DNA of 64,000 nucleotides from NCBI GenBank assembly GCA_933207985.1, contig OW240921.1, positions 109,484,069-109,548,068 on the forward strand, given 5' to 3'. Numbering within the stretch: position 1 is the first letter of the stretch; the number at the start of each line of letters is the position of its first letter. The position numbers and the translations under genes were made by a program. This stretch comes from Pelobates cultripes. Its lineage: Eukaryota; Chordata; Amphibia; Anura; Pelobatidae. Positions 25,085 to 35,150 of the stretch are shown here, in pieces. The notes under the pieces are model-generated. The model made no database searches, was not told where the DNA came from, and was given only the letters and a program-made list of their open reading frames with translations.

Positions 25085-26879
25085 ATGAAACTGTTAGCTG
25101 TCTCCGTTCTGTTTGCTCTGTTGGCTGTTTGTGCAGGTAAGATGGACTCTCTCTTCCAGGATTCTGCTCTGCTAAACCTTGTAGCAACACAGAATAACTG
25201 ATTAATAAAATAATATGTTCTGTACCATGTTTTAAATGTGCTACTTCACTTCTGCTGTTATTTTGCCATGTAAATTACAAATTGTGATTCACTCTGTCCC
25301 CCTCTAATGAACATAACTCATAATACGTCATCTCTAGAGCCCTACTGCTTTTCTGTTCATATTAAAGGAATTCTCCAAGTACCATAACCACTACAGTGCA
25401 TTGTAGTGGTTATAGTATCTGGAGTGTCCTGGAACCTTCTTGCAAATGGTTTAAAGTCTCACAGCCTCCTGAACAGTTGGCTCTTTCGTGCTGAGCTATG
25501 TAGTGCATGGCCGGCACATTGGACGAGAACATCAGCAGAGCTTTTACTACATACATTGCAGGGTGTTCATGGCACCATAACCAATGCAGCAAGCTGTAGT
25601 GGTTATATGGTGCTTGGAGTGTTCCTTTTTTTTTTTTACTTTTTTTTTCTTAAATTAATACTTTTCTAATGTGTTAGCTACAAATTGCTTCTCTGTACTT
25701 TTTTTTTCTTTTATGGCTAGCTGTTTTCATATAGTAAAATCAACAACATTTCAAGTTGACATGGATATTAGGAACAATATAAATAATGGGGAAAGCAAAA
25801 TATATGCATAAAGTTCAGTTATCAGAGCCGCCTTGTTTTTATGTAAAAATCGGTTTTCTATTTGACAAATTCATATGCATCTATGGTTTACCTAATTAGA
25901 TACATTCTAAAACATCAAAAAATGTGAATCTCTCTTTATCACTAGTTTCTTTTTTTTTTGCCAACTCTGTAATCTCTGATTCACTCAAAGAACTCTTTTC
26001 TTTCTTTACCTGTTCTTCTCATACACTATATTTTAATCTTGGTGCTCCAATTCAGTAGCACTCCCTCTGGTAATACCATGCTAACACTATACCTTTTCAT
26101 GTTTACCCCATCTCTGTTCAAGCTGAGGAAACCTTCTTGTCGTCCAGCATCGACTATGTGAAAGACTTGGCCAGCGATGTGTCCACAAAGGCATCTGATG
26201 CTATAAACCAAGTGAAAGAGCTTCCACTAGCACAGACTGCACTGTAAGAGTTTGCTATGTCTAACTAGGCCATATTGCCTTATTATTTACCCCAATATAT
26301 CACATTCTTTAGTAAACATCAAAATTATCAAAGTTTTCTTTTTAACATGGGACACCTTTGTTACTCATAAATTAAAATATGTATCTCTCCCTGAGATATA
26401 TAATAGGCGTTTGGGATATTTATCAATGTGTCTGAAAAGTGTTGCAAAGTTCTTGTGTAGTGGAATTATCATGAGTGGAACATTTGTGCTGGTTCTATCA
26501 GTTTCCATGGTGATTAACACAATTTTAGAACTTTTCGACACTTTTCTGAACATAACAGTTTGATAAAACTTTATTACATACTATAATTATACCCAACATA
26601 TCTGTTGTAACAAAGGACATGTCTGAAAAACATTTGCTCCAGGCCTCCAATCAATGAAATGTAGATGCGCTATTTTTAAATAATTGGAGGACGAGTACTA
26701 TTATCTTTACCAAAATGCCAGATATCAACTTCATTATGTACTATGTATATCTTAATTCATATGTTTTTATCCATTTAAGGAGTGCCTATGATTCAGGACT
26801 CGAATACGTAAGCAACTTATATTCCTCCGTTGTGGACATTGCCTCCGAGAGATGGCAACAAATAACTAAGAGCTTCTAG
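25085..26879 (+). CDS. apoc3: Apolipoprotein C-III-like gene (three coding exons, 90 aa)
   Basis: CDS exons are 25,085-25,136, 26,123-26,243 and 26,780-26,879 (52+121+100 bp). Exon 2 begins at 25,064 after acceptor TTCCACAG. Phases are 1 and 2, all GT-AG. The signal peptide is MKLLAVSVLFALLAVCA; mature protein about 72-73 aa. Two amphipathic helices are visible, one in exon 3 (KASDAINQVKELPLAQTAL) and one in exon 4 (SGLEYVSNLYSSVVDIASERW), with Trp83 near the C terminus. The pattern (TK/DA/VQ/AQ helix, then a C-terminal helix ending in Trp) fits mammalian ApoC-III better than ApoC-I or C-II, and the head-to-head position with apoA-IV supports it. Expected role: secreted regulator of lipoprotein lipase and remnant uptake. 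The short size leaves family assignment less certain than for ApoA-IV. Confidence 0.85.
25362..25628. mobile_element. MITE in apoC-III-like intron
   Basis: Begins TTAAAGGAATTCTCCAAGTA with CCATAACCACTACAG and ends with the inverted TGTAGTGGTTATATGG then TGCTTGGAGTGTTCC. Similar CATAACCACTACAG blocks recur near 20,850, 44,100 and 59,010. Confidence 0.65.
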
Positions 26880-26933
26880 ACCTCTCCGTAATATGGCCAG
26901 GATTATAACGTTGTGAGCAATGTCTGTTTTGTA

Positions 26934-26939
26934 AATAAA
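26934..26939 (+). terminator. Poly(A) signal of the apoC-III-like gene
   Basis: AATAAA lies 55 bp after the stop codon and is followed by a T/G-rich stretch (GTTTCTGTTTTCAG), as expected of a cleavage site. Confidence 0.8.
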
Positions 26940-27539
26940 GTTTCTGTTTTCAGAATACATGTTATTTGGCTTATTTATATTATTTACTCATAAGGCCGGA
27001 ATCTATTAGAAGTGATACGTTTTGTCTGCTTACTGAATAGTGATTTTTTGCATTGACTTCAATCTCCACATGGAGTGAACTTGTGTTGAAGTCCAGAGTA
27101 TTCATAATATATCAGCAGGGGCGGACTGACCGGTCGGGCACTTCGGACACGGTCCGAGGGCCCGGCCGGGAGGGGGGCCCGCCGCCAGGGCCGCCTTCAG
27201 GGGGCCCGGCGGCAGGGCTGGATTGGGGGCGGCATTTGTGGACTGCAGGTGCCACCGGGTGGCCAGTCCGGTGGCACACTGTGGTCGGGGTCGTTGTTAG
27301 TCGCTGACAGGAAGCCCCGGCCGTCCGGCCACATTGGAATTTAGGTTAGAGGGGATAATGCGTCTGTCATGCTCCCCGGTGGTTCCCACACACCCCAGCA
27401 CAGGATGTGGGAACCGCAAAGGAGCATGACAGACACATGCCCCTCCCTTCCCTTCCCTTCAGTGTTAGTGAACGTCACCGACCGGGCTGAGAGGCTGCCA
27501 CAATCCTGGTCCGCCCCAAATGAACGGGGTCAGCCTGAC

Positions 27540-28260
27540 CAGTGCAGGGGGAGAGATGGGAGGGGGGGGGAGAAAGAGAGGGGGGGAGGAGATGGGAGGG
27601 GGGAGATGGGAGGGGGGAGATGGGGAGGGGGAGATGGGAGGGAGGGGGGAGATGGGGAGGGAGGGGGGGAGAAAGAGAGGGGAGAGATGGGAGTGGGGAG
27701 AAAGAGAGGGGAGAGATGGGGAGGGGGGGAGAGAGGGAGAGATGGGGGAGGGGGAGAGATGGGGAGGGGGGAGAGAGAGGGGAGAGATGGGGAGGGGGAA
27801 GAAAGAGAGGGGAGAGATGGGGAGNNNNNNNNNNNNNNNNNNNNNNNNNNNNNNNNNNNNNNNNNNNNNNNNNNNNNNNNNNNNNNNNNNNNNNNNNNNN
27901 NNNNNNNNNNNNNNNNNNNNNNNNGAGACAGAGAGGGAAGAATGAGACACAGGGGGAGACAGAGACAGAGGGGGAAGAATGAGACACGGGGAGAAAGAGG
28001 GGGAATAGAGAGATGGGGAGGGGAGAAAGAGACAGAGAGGGAAGAATGAGACACAGGGGGAATAGAGAGATGAGGAGGGGGGAGACAGAGAGGGAAGAAT
28101 GAGACACGGGGAGAAAGAGGGGAATAGAGAGATGGGGAGGGGGAGAAAGAGACAGAGAGGGAAGAATGAGACACGGGGAGAAAGAGGGGGAATAGAGAGG
28201 AAGAACGAGACACGGAGAAAGAGGGGAATAGAGAGATGGGGAGGGGAGAAAGAGAGGAAG
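27540..28260. repeat. Purine-rich (GGGGAGA/GAAAGAGAG) tract with assembly gap
   Basis: Long polypurine array. Right of the gap, units of about 60-70 bp (GGGAAGAATGAGACAC...) recur. Open frames spanning the gap on both strands are composition artefacts. Purine strand asymmetry is extreme. Confidence 0.9.
27825..27924. other. Assembly gap (100 N)
   Basis: Exactly 100 Ns inside the polypurine array, the conventional placeholder for a gap of unknown size. Confidence 0.98.
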
Positions 28261-28915
28261 ACAAACTCCTCCCCCGTCCCAAGAGGCAATCGGCATGGCA
28301 GGAGGAAGAGAGGACCTGGGAGCCCACAATCTCCCAAGCAGCCCCTCCTGGGTCCCTTGGCGCCGAGCACAGAGCCGCTGCCGCCACCATGGCAACGCTA
28401 TACTGCTCAAGTCAACCTGCAGCCCTGAGCCACGGCTAGAGTTCACTTTCAACACTGTAACCCCCATGGATTCCTGGTGGTCGCAGTGGTGAGAGTGAAC
28501 TCTAGCCCCATAAACACACTGCCCCCACACACACACCATACACATTCACACACTGCCCCCATACACACCATACACATTTACACACATTGCCTCACACACA
28601 CACACACATACACTGCTCACCCATATACACACAGACCCCATACACAGCCCCCCATACTAACATTGCCACACACATACACTGCCCACACACTCTACACATT
28701 CACACACTACACCCCCACACACACACTGAACCTTTCACACACATTGCACCACTGCTCCTATTCCCTACTACAGCCTCATATCCCAGCAGACCCCAGGCAA
28801 GTTGTCAAACTGTTCTTAAACGGTTTGACTACTTACTCTGGAGCAGTAGTGGTTATTGTGCATGGATTATTTCTTTAAATAATCTACAAGTGCCCCAGTA
28901 GCCAGCCAGCCAACC

Positions 28916-29025
28916 CACAGGCTGGCCAGTAGCCAGCCCACAGGCCAGTAGCCAGCCCACAGGCCAGTAGCCAGCCCACAGGCCAGTAGCCAGCCCACAG
29001 GCCAGTAGCCAGCCCACAGGCCTAC
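28916..29025. repeat. 19-bp minisatellite CAGTAGCCAGCCCACAGGC
   Basis: Five to six near-perfect copies, continuing as degenerate CAGCAAGCCCACAGCCTGC units to about 29,160. It lies inside the hAT-type element. Confidence 0.88.
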
Positions 29026-31001
29026 AGCAAGCCACAGGCTTACAGCCAGCAAGCCATAGCCTGCCAGCCGCAGTCAGCAAGCCCACAGCCTGCCGGCAGT
29101 AGCCAGCAAGCCCACAGCCTGCCAGCCGCAGCCAGCAAGCCCACAGACTGCCAGCCAGCAACAGTAATTAAGGCAAGAGGAGCCAACTTGGCTTAGGTAT
29201 CAGCGAGCTATGTTGTGTTGCTATATTGTGAATAGGAACCAGAGTGTTGGAGAGACCACCCTCCAGGCCCCATTAGACTCTAGCCTCTGCTAGAAATCCC
29301 CTCCATGGCCCATTAGCCTCAATTGTAGTTTCTACTGGGGCCTGGAGGCGACTGTTTCCAGCAGGGGATATCTAATGGACGCTGAGATGGCCTCTGTTAG
29401 AAAGACCCCCTTCCAAGCCTTTTAGACTCCATTGTAGTCTCTAATGGGGCTTGGAGGGGATTCTTTCTAACACACCCTCTAAAGGACACTGAGATAGCCT
29501 CCGCTAGAAAGGCCCATTAGCCCTCAATTGTAGTCTCTACTGGGGCCTCGAAGGGCTTATTGCCCTTTTGTTCCTTGTGTCTAAAGATTGTGTACGGTGT
29601 GGCTGGAGGCGGGACAAGGGTGGCGCTTGCTGCAGAGTATGGGTGGAGCCTGTAAGGGGGCCCTTGATTTATTTTGCCCGGGGGCCCTGAGGGTTCTCAG
29701 TCCGCCCCTGTATATCAGCACCTATTCCGTAATATTATAATAATCATAATCACGTTTTTAAAAGGTCTATGTAGTCCTAATGTGTGAAGAGGGTGCCTCT
29801 TCTTTAATATTATAAAAGTGCAGATTTCAAATCATCTCAGCTTGCTCACGGCAACACTTACTGTCTGTACAGCAGCTTTTTCGTTTTCCATGCCAAGCTA
29901 GGTCTAAAAGTGGGGTTGGTCCGCTTACATCTTCCTCCTGGTTTACTGCACCACATCCAACCTCTATACCCCTCTAACCTTCTAATCATTTCACTATATT
30001 GTTATATACCCAGGCCCTGGGGCCAACTTAACGATTCTTAGATTAATTTGACTACTTCCTTTATGTGAGGGTGCCCAAACCAGTTCTCATGGCCGAGCAA
30101 CAGTTCAAGATTTATGTATTTCCATTTTCTATTCAAACTGAGATATGGACAAAATCTGGACTATCACTGGGAGAATCTCTGCTATATGCATTCACTCCTC
30201 TCATAACTACTACTACTAAAACGCTTAAAGGGACACTTCGGCTAGAACTCATCTTGCTGAAGTGCTGTTATGGTGTCTGCTGTTTTCATTTTACAAAATG
30301 TGCAGATCTCAATAGAAATTGGCACCTTTATAAATGCACCTTGTTGCAACCCCTGGCTGTTAATCGGAAGGTCTGGGCTGGATTAGAAGGGGAAAGCTTA
30401 CAAAAGCGGCAAGCTATTTTTAGCTATGTCCCTAATGAAAAAGTGCATACTTATATATGTGCTTTATCAATTTAACTGGGGACCATTTCCCTATGTAAAA
30501 GTGCTGCTTATGGATACAATAAATTCACTAAATGCCATCTCTTATTCCCTAGCATTCGGTTGATAAAATTCCTCATTCACTATTAACTTACTGTATTCAG
30601 CATCATTGAGTGCTAACAGAATTAAAGGAACACTTTAGTGTTAGGAATACAAAGCTGTATTCGTAACACTAAAGAGTTTTTCTGATATATTAAGGGTCAC
30701 AGACTAGAGGTTCCAAAAGGACAAGACATTCCCCGGCAGAAGTAGACAATTGGCTGTGAAAGGATTATGAATTATGATTACTGACAGGGTATATAATCCT
30801 GAGTACTGAGGAATGAGTGAAAGTATTAAGGAAAACAATTAATTAATTTCACCACTACCAAATTTAGAGATAATTACTGTGCTAGAAGAATCCAACCAAT
30901 TATATCTGCAGTAAATATTTAAACTATACATAGTGAACAAATCCAATACATTTGGCCATGGTTATATACACACACTGTTTATATTTTTCTTTCTGTCCTT
31001 T

Positions 31002-31426
31002 TGTTGCAGTGTAAGCATGCAGAAGCCAAACACAGAAATATTGGACACAGGTCTTCAGGAAGTAACAGGCCTTTATTCACATTACCGATCGGGTCTCAGA
31101 TGAACTCCTGTTCCAACATTCTGAGAGACCAACACATAGTGTACATTCCTTATATAACACTATAACTCCTCCCATTAATAGCTACACCCACATATACCTT
31201 TAACCAATCAATGAGCAGACTATAGACTTGTACATCTAGTCAAACCACATGGCTCATCCAAGACAAAGGAAATAAGTGCAATTTCAGTTCCTGCATTCCT
31301 GCACATGCTCAGTACACTGATGACAGTATCCTAGCTACATGTAGCTAACCAACTGACACAACATACACATATGCCACATGGAGATTTTGGCCTACTAAAT
31401 TTTGACCATGCTGGAATCCCATCACA
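31002..31426 (-). repeat. 3' LTR of the endogenous retrovirus
   Basis: Minus-strand TATATAAGG at 31,156-31,148 and AATAAA at 31,077-31,072 mark the promoter and poly(A) signal. It differs from the other LTR only at 31,157 (A versus G, plus strand), right beside the TATA box. Confidence 0.95.
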
Positions 31427-31443
31427 TTCCCCCCTTTTGATGC
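31427..31443 (-). promoter_or_regulatory. Polypurine tract of the retrovirus
   Basis: Minus-strand AAAAGGGGGGAA directly abuts the 3' LTR, the position of the plus-strand primer in retroviruses. Confidence 0.85.
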
Positions 31444-31592
31444 CTCTGATATAACATTATTCCAGATGCATCACCAATCACAGTTTTACCTACATCTCTC
31501 AAGTAGCCATTGAACCAGAGTAGACCTTGTAAGCATCTTAAAAACTCCTTCAACATTCTTCATCCTGAATATATTCTCTTCGGGCTAGGGGA

Positions 31593-32171
31593 TCATATCT
31601 TCCAGACAGCCATTACATGAGCAGCTGTCTTTCTCTCTATAGTACTCTCTATAATGCTACGTAGGGACCTTACCACTAGTGGAATTAGACAGGGCAGGAG
31701 GAGGCACAAAAAAAATATAATAAATTCTACTCCTCCTACTAATGTCTTAATTCCTCCAAGCTGCTCATACCAACTTCCAAACCAACTACTTAGGTTATAC
31801 CCATTCCAGACCTGAGTAGGTACATGCTCAAATTTAACCATGTGGCTTGTAAGTTCAGCCACTGCCTGCCCTTCATCATCTATGTGCAGACAACAGTTAC
31901 TTAGATTAAACTTTCCGCATACACCTCCTTCTACTGCTAGTAAGTAATCAAGGGCTAGCCTATTCTGGTATATGGCTGATCACATCTTGGTATTTTGCTT
32001 AGCTAGAAGATTAAGCACTTGAGCTGTGTCATTAGTAATAATCTCAACTACCGCCTGTAGTCTAATAATGCGGTTGAGCATATATAATCGGAGTTCTATA
32101 TCCATAAGTACCATCTTCTGCCCAAGTAGTAGGTCCATAATAATTAATAATACGTTGAGGGGGCCACTCAT
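31593..32171 (-). pseudogene. Retroviral env, transmembrane subunit, interrupted
   Basis: Reads as a heptad-rich helix, a conserved hydrophilic loop with Cys and a C-C pair (spacing C-x7-CC by my count, where gammaretroviruses usually show C-x6-CC), a second helix, a hydrophobic membrane span (about 31,690-31,760) and a short tail. A TGA at 31,982-31,980 interrupts the frame just before the loop, and a frameshift near 32,100-32,170 separates it from the upstream part. It cannot make a full protein as read. Confidence 0.85.
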
Positions 32172-33601
32172 TATCTTCCCAGCTACCTGTATTCAAGGAT
32201 GCTCTCTCCCTTTTATGATTTACATCGTAAACCTTAACTCCCAAGGTCTCTCCTGTTTCGATTGGCAACAAGAAGAAGGATGGCTTTGGCATACCTAATA
32301 CACATGCCCCTTCCCAATCTTGTGGTAACTCCGAATAAGTTTTATTACCACAAATCCAGTATAAATTTGCTGGGGCTTTCCAACTAGATGTAGCCGATAA
32401 GTCAAACCATACCTCCTTTAAATGAGTGTAATTGGCAAACGGATTAGTAGGTTCCGAGACATTTGAAGCTGACCACCAAGTAGTATTTTAGTATTAACAT
32501 TATAGGCTTTTTGTCCCAAGCACGTTAGCTCACTTACAGACGTGTTATACATTGTCCCTTTCCTGGCTATACAAACATGACCTATAATGGAGGTTTTCAA
32601 CCACCATTCCAATTTACTTCTAGTACTTACTTGATGATCAGACTGGAAAGGTATCTGTTGTTCATATGTCTCAGAGCCAGGGTACCATATTTCCTTTGCC
32701 TCCCATGGCCACTGGTCTCCCATATTAGTACCTCCACACACATAGCAATTAGTTACATTAAGACTACCTGCAATACCCTCAGCCAAATCAATAAATAGGT
32801 TGTTAACATTATGGGGAATTTTATCCTCAATACTCATCTCCTCATAGAAGGAATGAGAAACCTGATGAGTTTGAGTTGCCACTGTCTCAGTTTCAAGACC
32901 TACATATATTATTGTTCCTGAATCTACTCCTGTGCCATATATTTGAAACCCAAACAGACCTCCAAACCTGTCAATAAAGTACTGCAGATTGGAAATGGTC
33001 ATGTGAACGGGGTTACACACATAGTTTTACAGTATGGTGTGGTAGGCAACCTTTGGATAATCATATCTTGATCCACTGTTTTTCCCAGGTTGCCCAACCT
33101 ACACATGACAAATAGGGGCAGAAGTTAGTCTCTATTTGGGCAATCAGGATCAGTAGATCTTATACTGGGACATAAGTATTTATCATTAAACCCATAAGTT
33201 CGTTCCCATTTAAGATTACCACATACATTCCAAAGTCTTCCACTACCCGAAATCGCCTTACATGCATCAAATAGTAGAATACCCGTGGAATGTATGGTGC
33301 TTATCACAGTCCTATTTAGTAATGTCCCCTGGGAGTTACTATTCCGAATTACCAACCAAATTGTACGGGGTTGGAAATGGGGATCAAAACATTTAGACTC
33401 TCCTGATATTGGCTTGCACACACTATAATCAATATCCAAATATCTACATTTAGATACAGATCCCTTACATTCATACTGTGAGTGCCAGATGAGAGTTTGG
33501 GATATTTGGTTACCTGTTTTAGTAGTCTTAATGCAACTATCGCAATTCGGTATGTCTGTACTCCTACCTTCCTGAAAAATCATAAAAATACTAAGACACA
33601 A
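32062..33601 (-). pseudogene. Retroviral env, surface subunit, in three broken frames
   Basis: Three minus-strand frames (33,601-33,125; 33,020-32,418; 32,292-32,062) show Cys-rich, N-glycosylation-site-containing surface-protein sequence. The middle one has a CxxC motif (CYVC) of the type that links surface and transmembrane subunits in gammaretroviruses. Each junction is a frame change, so env carries at least three frameshifts plus the downstream stop. Confidence 0.82.
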
Positions 33602-33854
33602 TAAAACACATTATTCCTGAAATCCTCATTTTTCTTCGACCGTGCGATGGCCTCTCAGCTTCCCGATTGTGAGGGCTGCAAGGATGTTGTTCTTCTGATC
33701 CTCACTTTCCTTCACAGAGATCCCTTCAAGATACTCTGGCTATGACACGTAGGCAGGTGGTCAGGCTTTATTATGGCCGTCAAAACACCTACTTGATGAT
33801 CTTTGTAGACTTTTAACTAGAATGTCTCGATATCCCCTCGTCACTCCGACTGAG

Positions 33855-34150
33855 TTGCACGCTTCAACCGGGTCCTGCAAGGATTCTCAGGATCTGGAGT
33901 AGTTTGCCAAGAGTCTGCTGCTGGTTTAACCTTAGAATGATGAATCCAAGGAGTCACTTCCGCCACCTTTACAGCTGTTGGGGTAGATAAAAGAACAACA
34001 TACAAAGGCTAACAGGATACACCCCGAGCTTTAACTCAATATGTATTGGTGGGATATTACGAGCAAGTCCTGGAGGATTATTTTCTTCCCATACTCCTGG
34101 AATGTCAAATAAGGATTCATCACTCTTAGGGTTAACACTTGTCACTATGG
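33855..34150 (-). pseudogene. pol remnant: reverse-transcriptase start joined to integrase end
   Basis: From about 34,150 to 34,015 the minus strand reads like the N-terminal edge of reverse transcriptase (a Trp-containing block followed by an IELK...PV segment). Immediately after, from about 34,008, a different frame reads like the extreme C terminus of gamma-type integrase (LLSTPTAVKV, then W, then HHSKVKP). Everything between (polymerase core, RNase H, most of integrase, normally about 3 kb) is absent. The join lies near 34,010 and is out of frame. Confidence 0.8.
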
Positions 34151-34160
34151 AATAGAAGCG

Positions 34161-34516
34161 TCATTCTTCTTCCCTTGGCACCGATATCACCATTATGCCT
34201 GGTAATCCCTTAAACTTCAGAGATGTTAATCCATTAGGTAAAAGGTTATCTGAGCTTAAAGCTTTGATAATAGATCTCGTCCTAAAAGTCGAATCGGACA
34301 CTCTGGCATATATAGGAACTAATGCTTCACCACATGGCCTCCCAGAATACAAGTGCGACTCTTAAGAACCGGTCTAGCTGCACTTCTCCCAGTAGCTCCT
34401 ATCACAGTTATAGTCTTCCCCGAAGGCGGAGCCACCATCTTAGTCACCACAGAATGTTCAGCACCTGTGTCGATCATGAAAGAACTTCTCTTTCCCCCTA
34501 TTGCTACATCGACCAT
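34161..34516 (-). pseudogene. Retroviral protease, frameshifted
   Basis: The active-site motif DTGA lies in the frame 34,516-34,319, followed by the flap region. The C-terminal part continues in another frame (34,352-34,161). The proteolytic dyad residue is present, but a frame change near 34,320-34,350 disrupts the protein. Confidence 0.82.
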
Positions 34517-34759
34517 AGGCTCCGCTCGACCAAGTGGGATGGAGCCCAGTCGGTATCAATAGTCTTCCATGATAGTGTCAGCCAGACCCACAAAATCTCT
34601 ATCCTCTCTTTCTCTAGGTCTCTGCGTGGGTGGATAGTATCTGTCTCCTTGAACACTTCCTCTACTATTCCCATCATTCCCTCTAAAACTTCCTCTTACT
34701 CTATAACTACCATTATAACCTCCTCATACCCTTCTCTCTCCTTGTCTATCACCTTCATA

Positions 34760-35150
34760 CTACTCTCTCTGTGGACACTCACTCTTCCAATGTCCCTCCT
34801 TTCTACAATACGCACATTAATTCCTACTTAAAGTCCCTTGCTCAGCCTATTCTCGTCTCCTCTATTCACTTCCCTGTCTTTCTACACTTAAGATAGCTAC
34901 CGCTAGCATATCTGCCTTTTTCCTCATTTTACGTTCTTCCTCCGTCTCCCTATTCATATATACTGTATTTGCAATCTCCATTAGCTGTATTATGGACATC
35001 CCTACAAATCCCTCTAATTTCTGTAATTTCCTTTTACTATCACCTTGGGCCTGGCTGACAAATGCTGAGTCTATCATTCGGAAGTTTTCAGGGGCCTCTG
35101 GATTAAAGGGAGTATACAACCTATTTGACTCAAGCAGTGTCTAATATGGG
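34760..35150 (-). pseudogene. Retroviral gag 3' end: capsid C terminus and zinc knuckle
   Basis: The frame 35,119-34,862 (read from a TTG codon, so it continues upstream) matches the capsid C-terminal/charged region of gammaretroviral gag: a YTPFNPEAP-type motif followed by a Lys/Glu-rich helix. At about 34,815-34,770 a CCHC zinc knuckle follows (C-x2-C-x4-H-x4-C with residues CAYC, H, C). A TAG sits just upstream at about 35,143, so gag is broken too. Confidence 0.82.

Larger units (their letters stand above)
27116..29710. mobile_element. hAT-type element built of minisatellites
   Basis: Inverted termini CAGGGGCGGACTGA / TCAGTCCGCCCCTG are flanked by perfect 8-bp duplications TATATCAG (27,108-27,115 and 29,711-29,718), the hAT signature. 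No transposase frame is present. The interior is GC-rich at the left, then a purine-rich GGGGAGA tract with an assembly gap, CA-rich repeats (28,500-28,740), a 19-bp minisatellite and diverged ATTAGACTCCATTGTAGTCT-type units (29,250-29,560). The element is non-autonomous. Confidence 0.88.

Noticed and set aside
27465..28545. Open frames of 200-356 codons across the polypurine tract
   Set aside because: They run through 100 Ns and consist of Ser/Leu/Pro or Gly/Arg/Glu low complexity.
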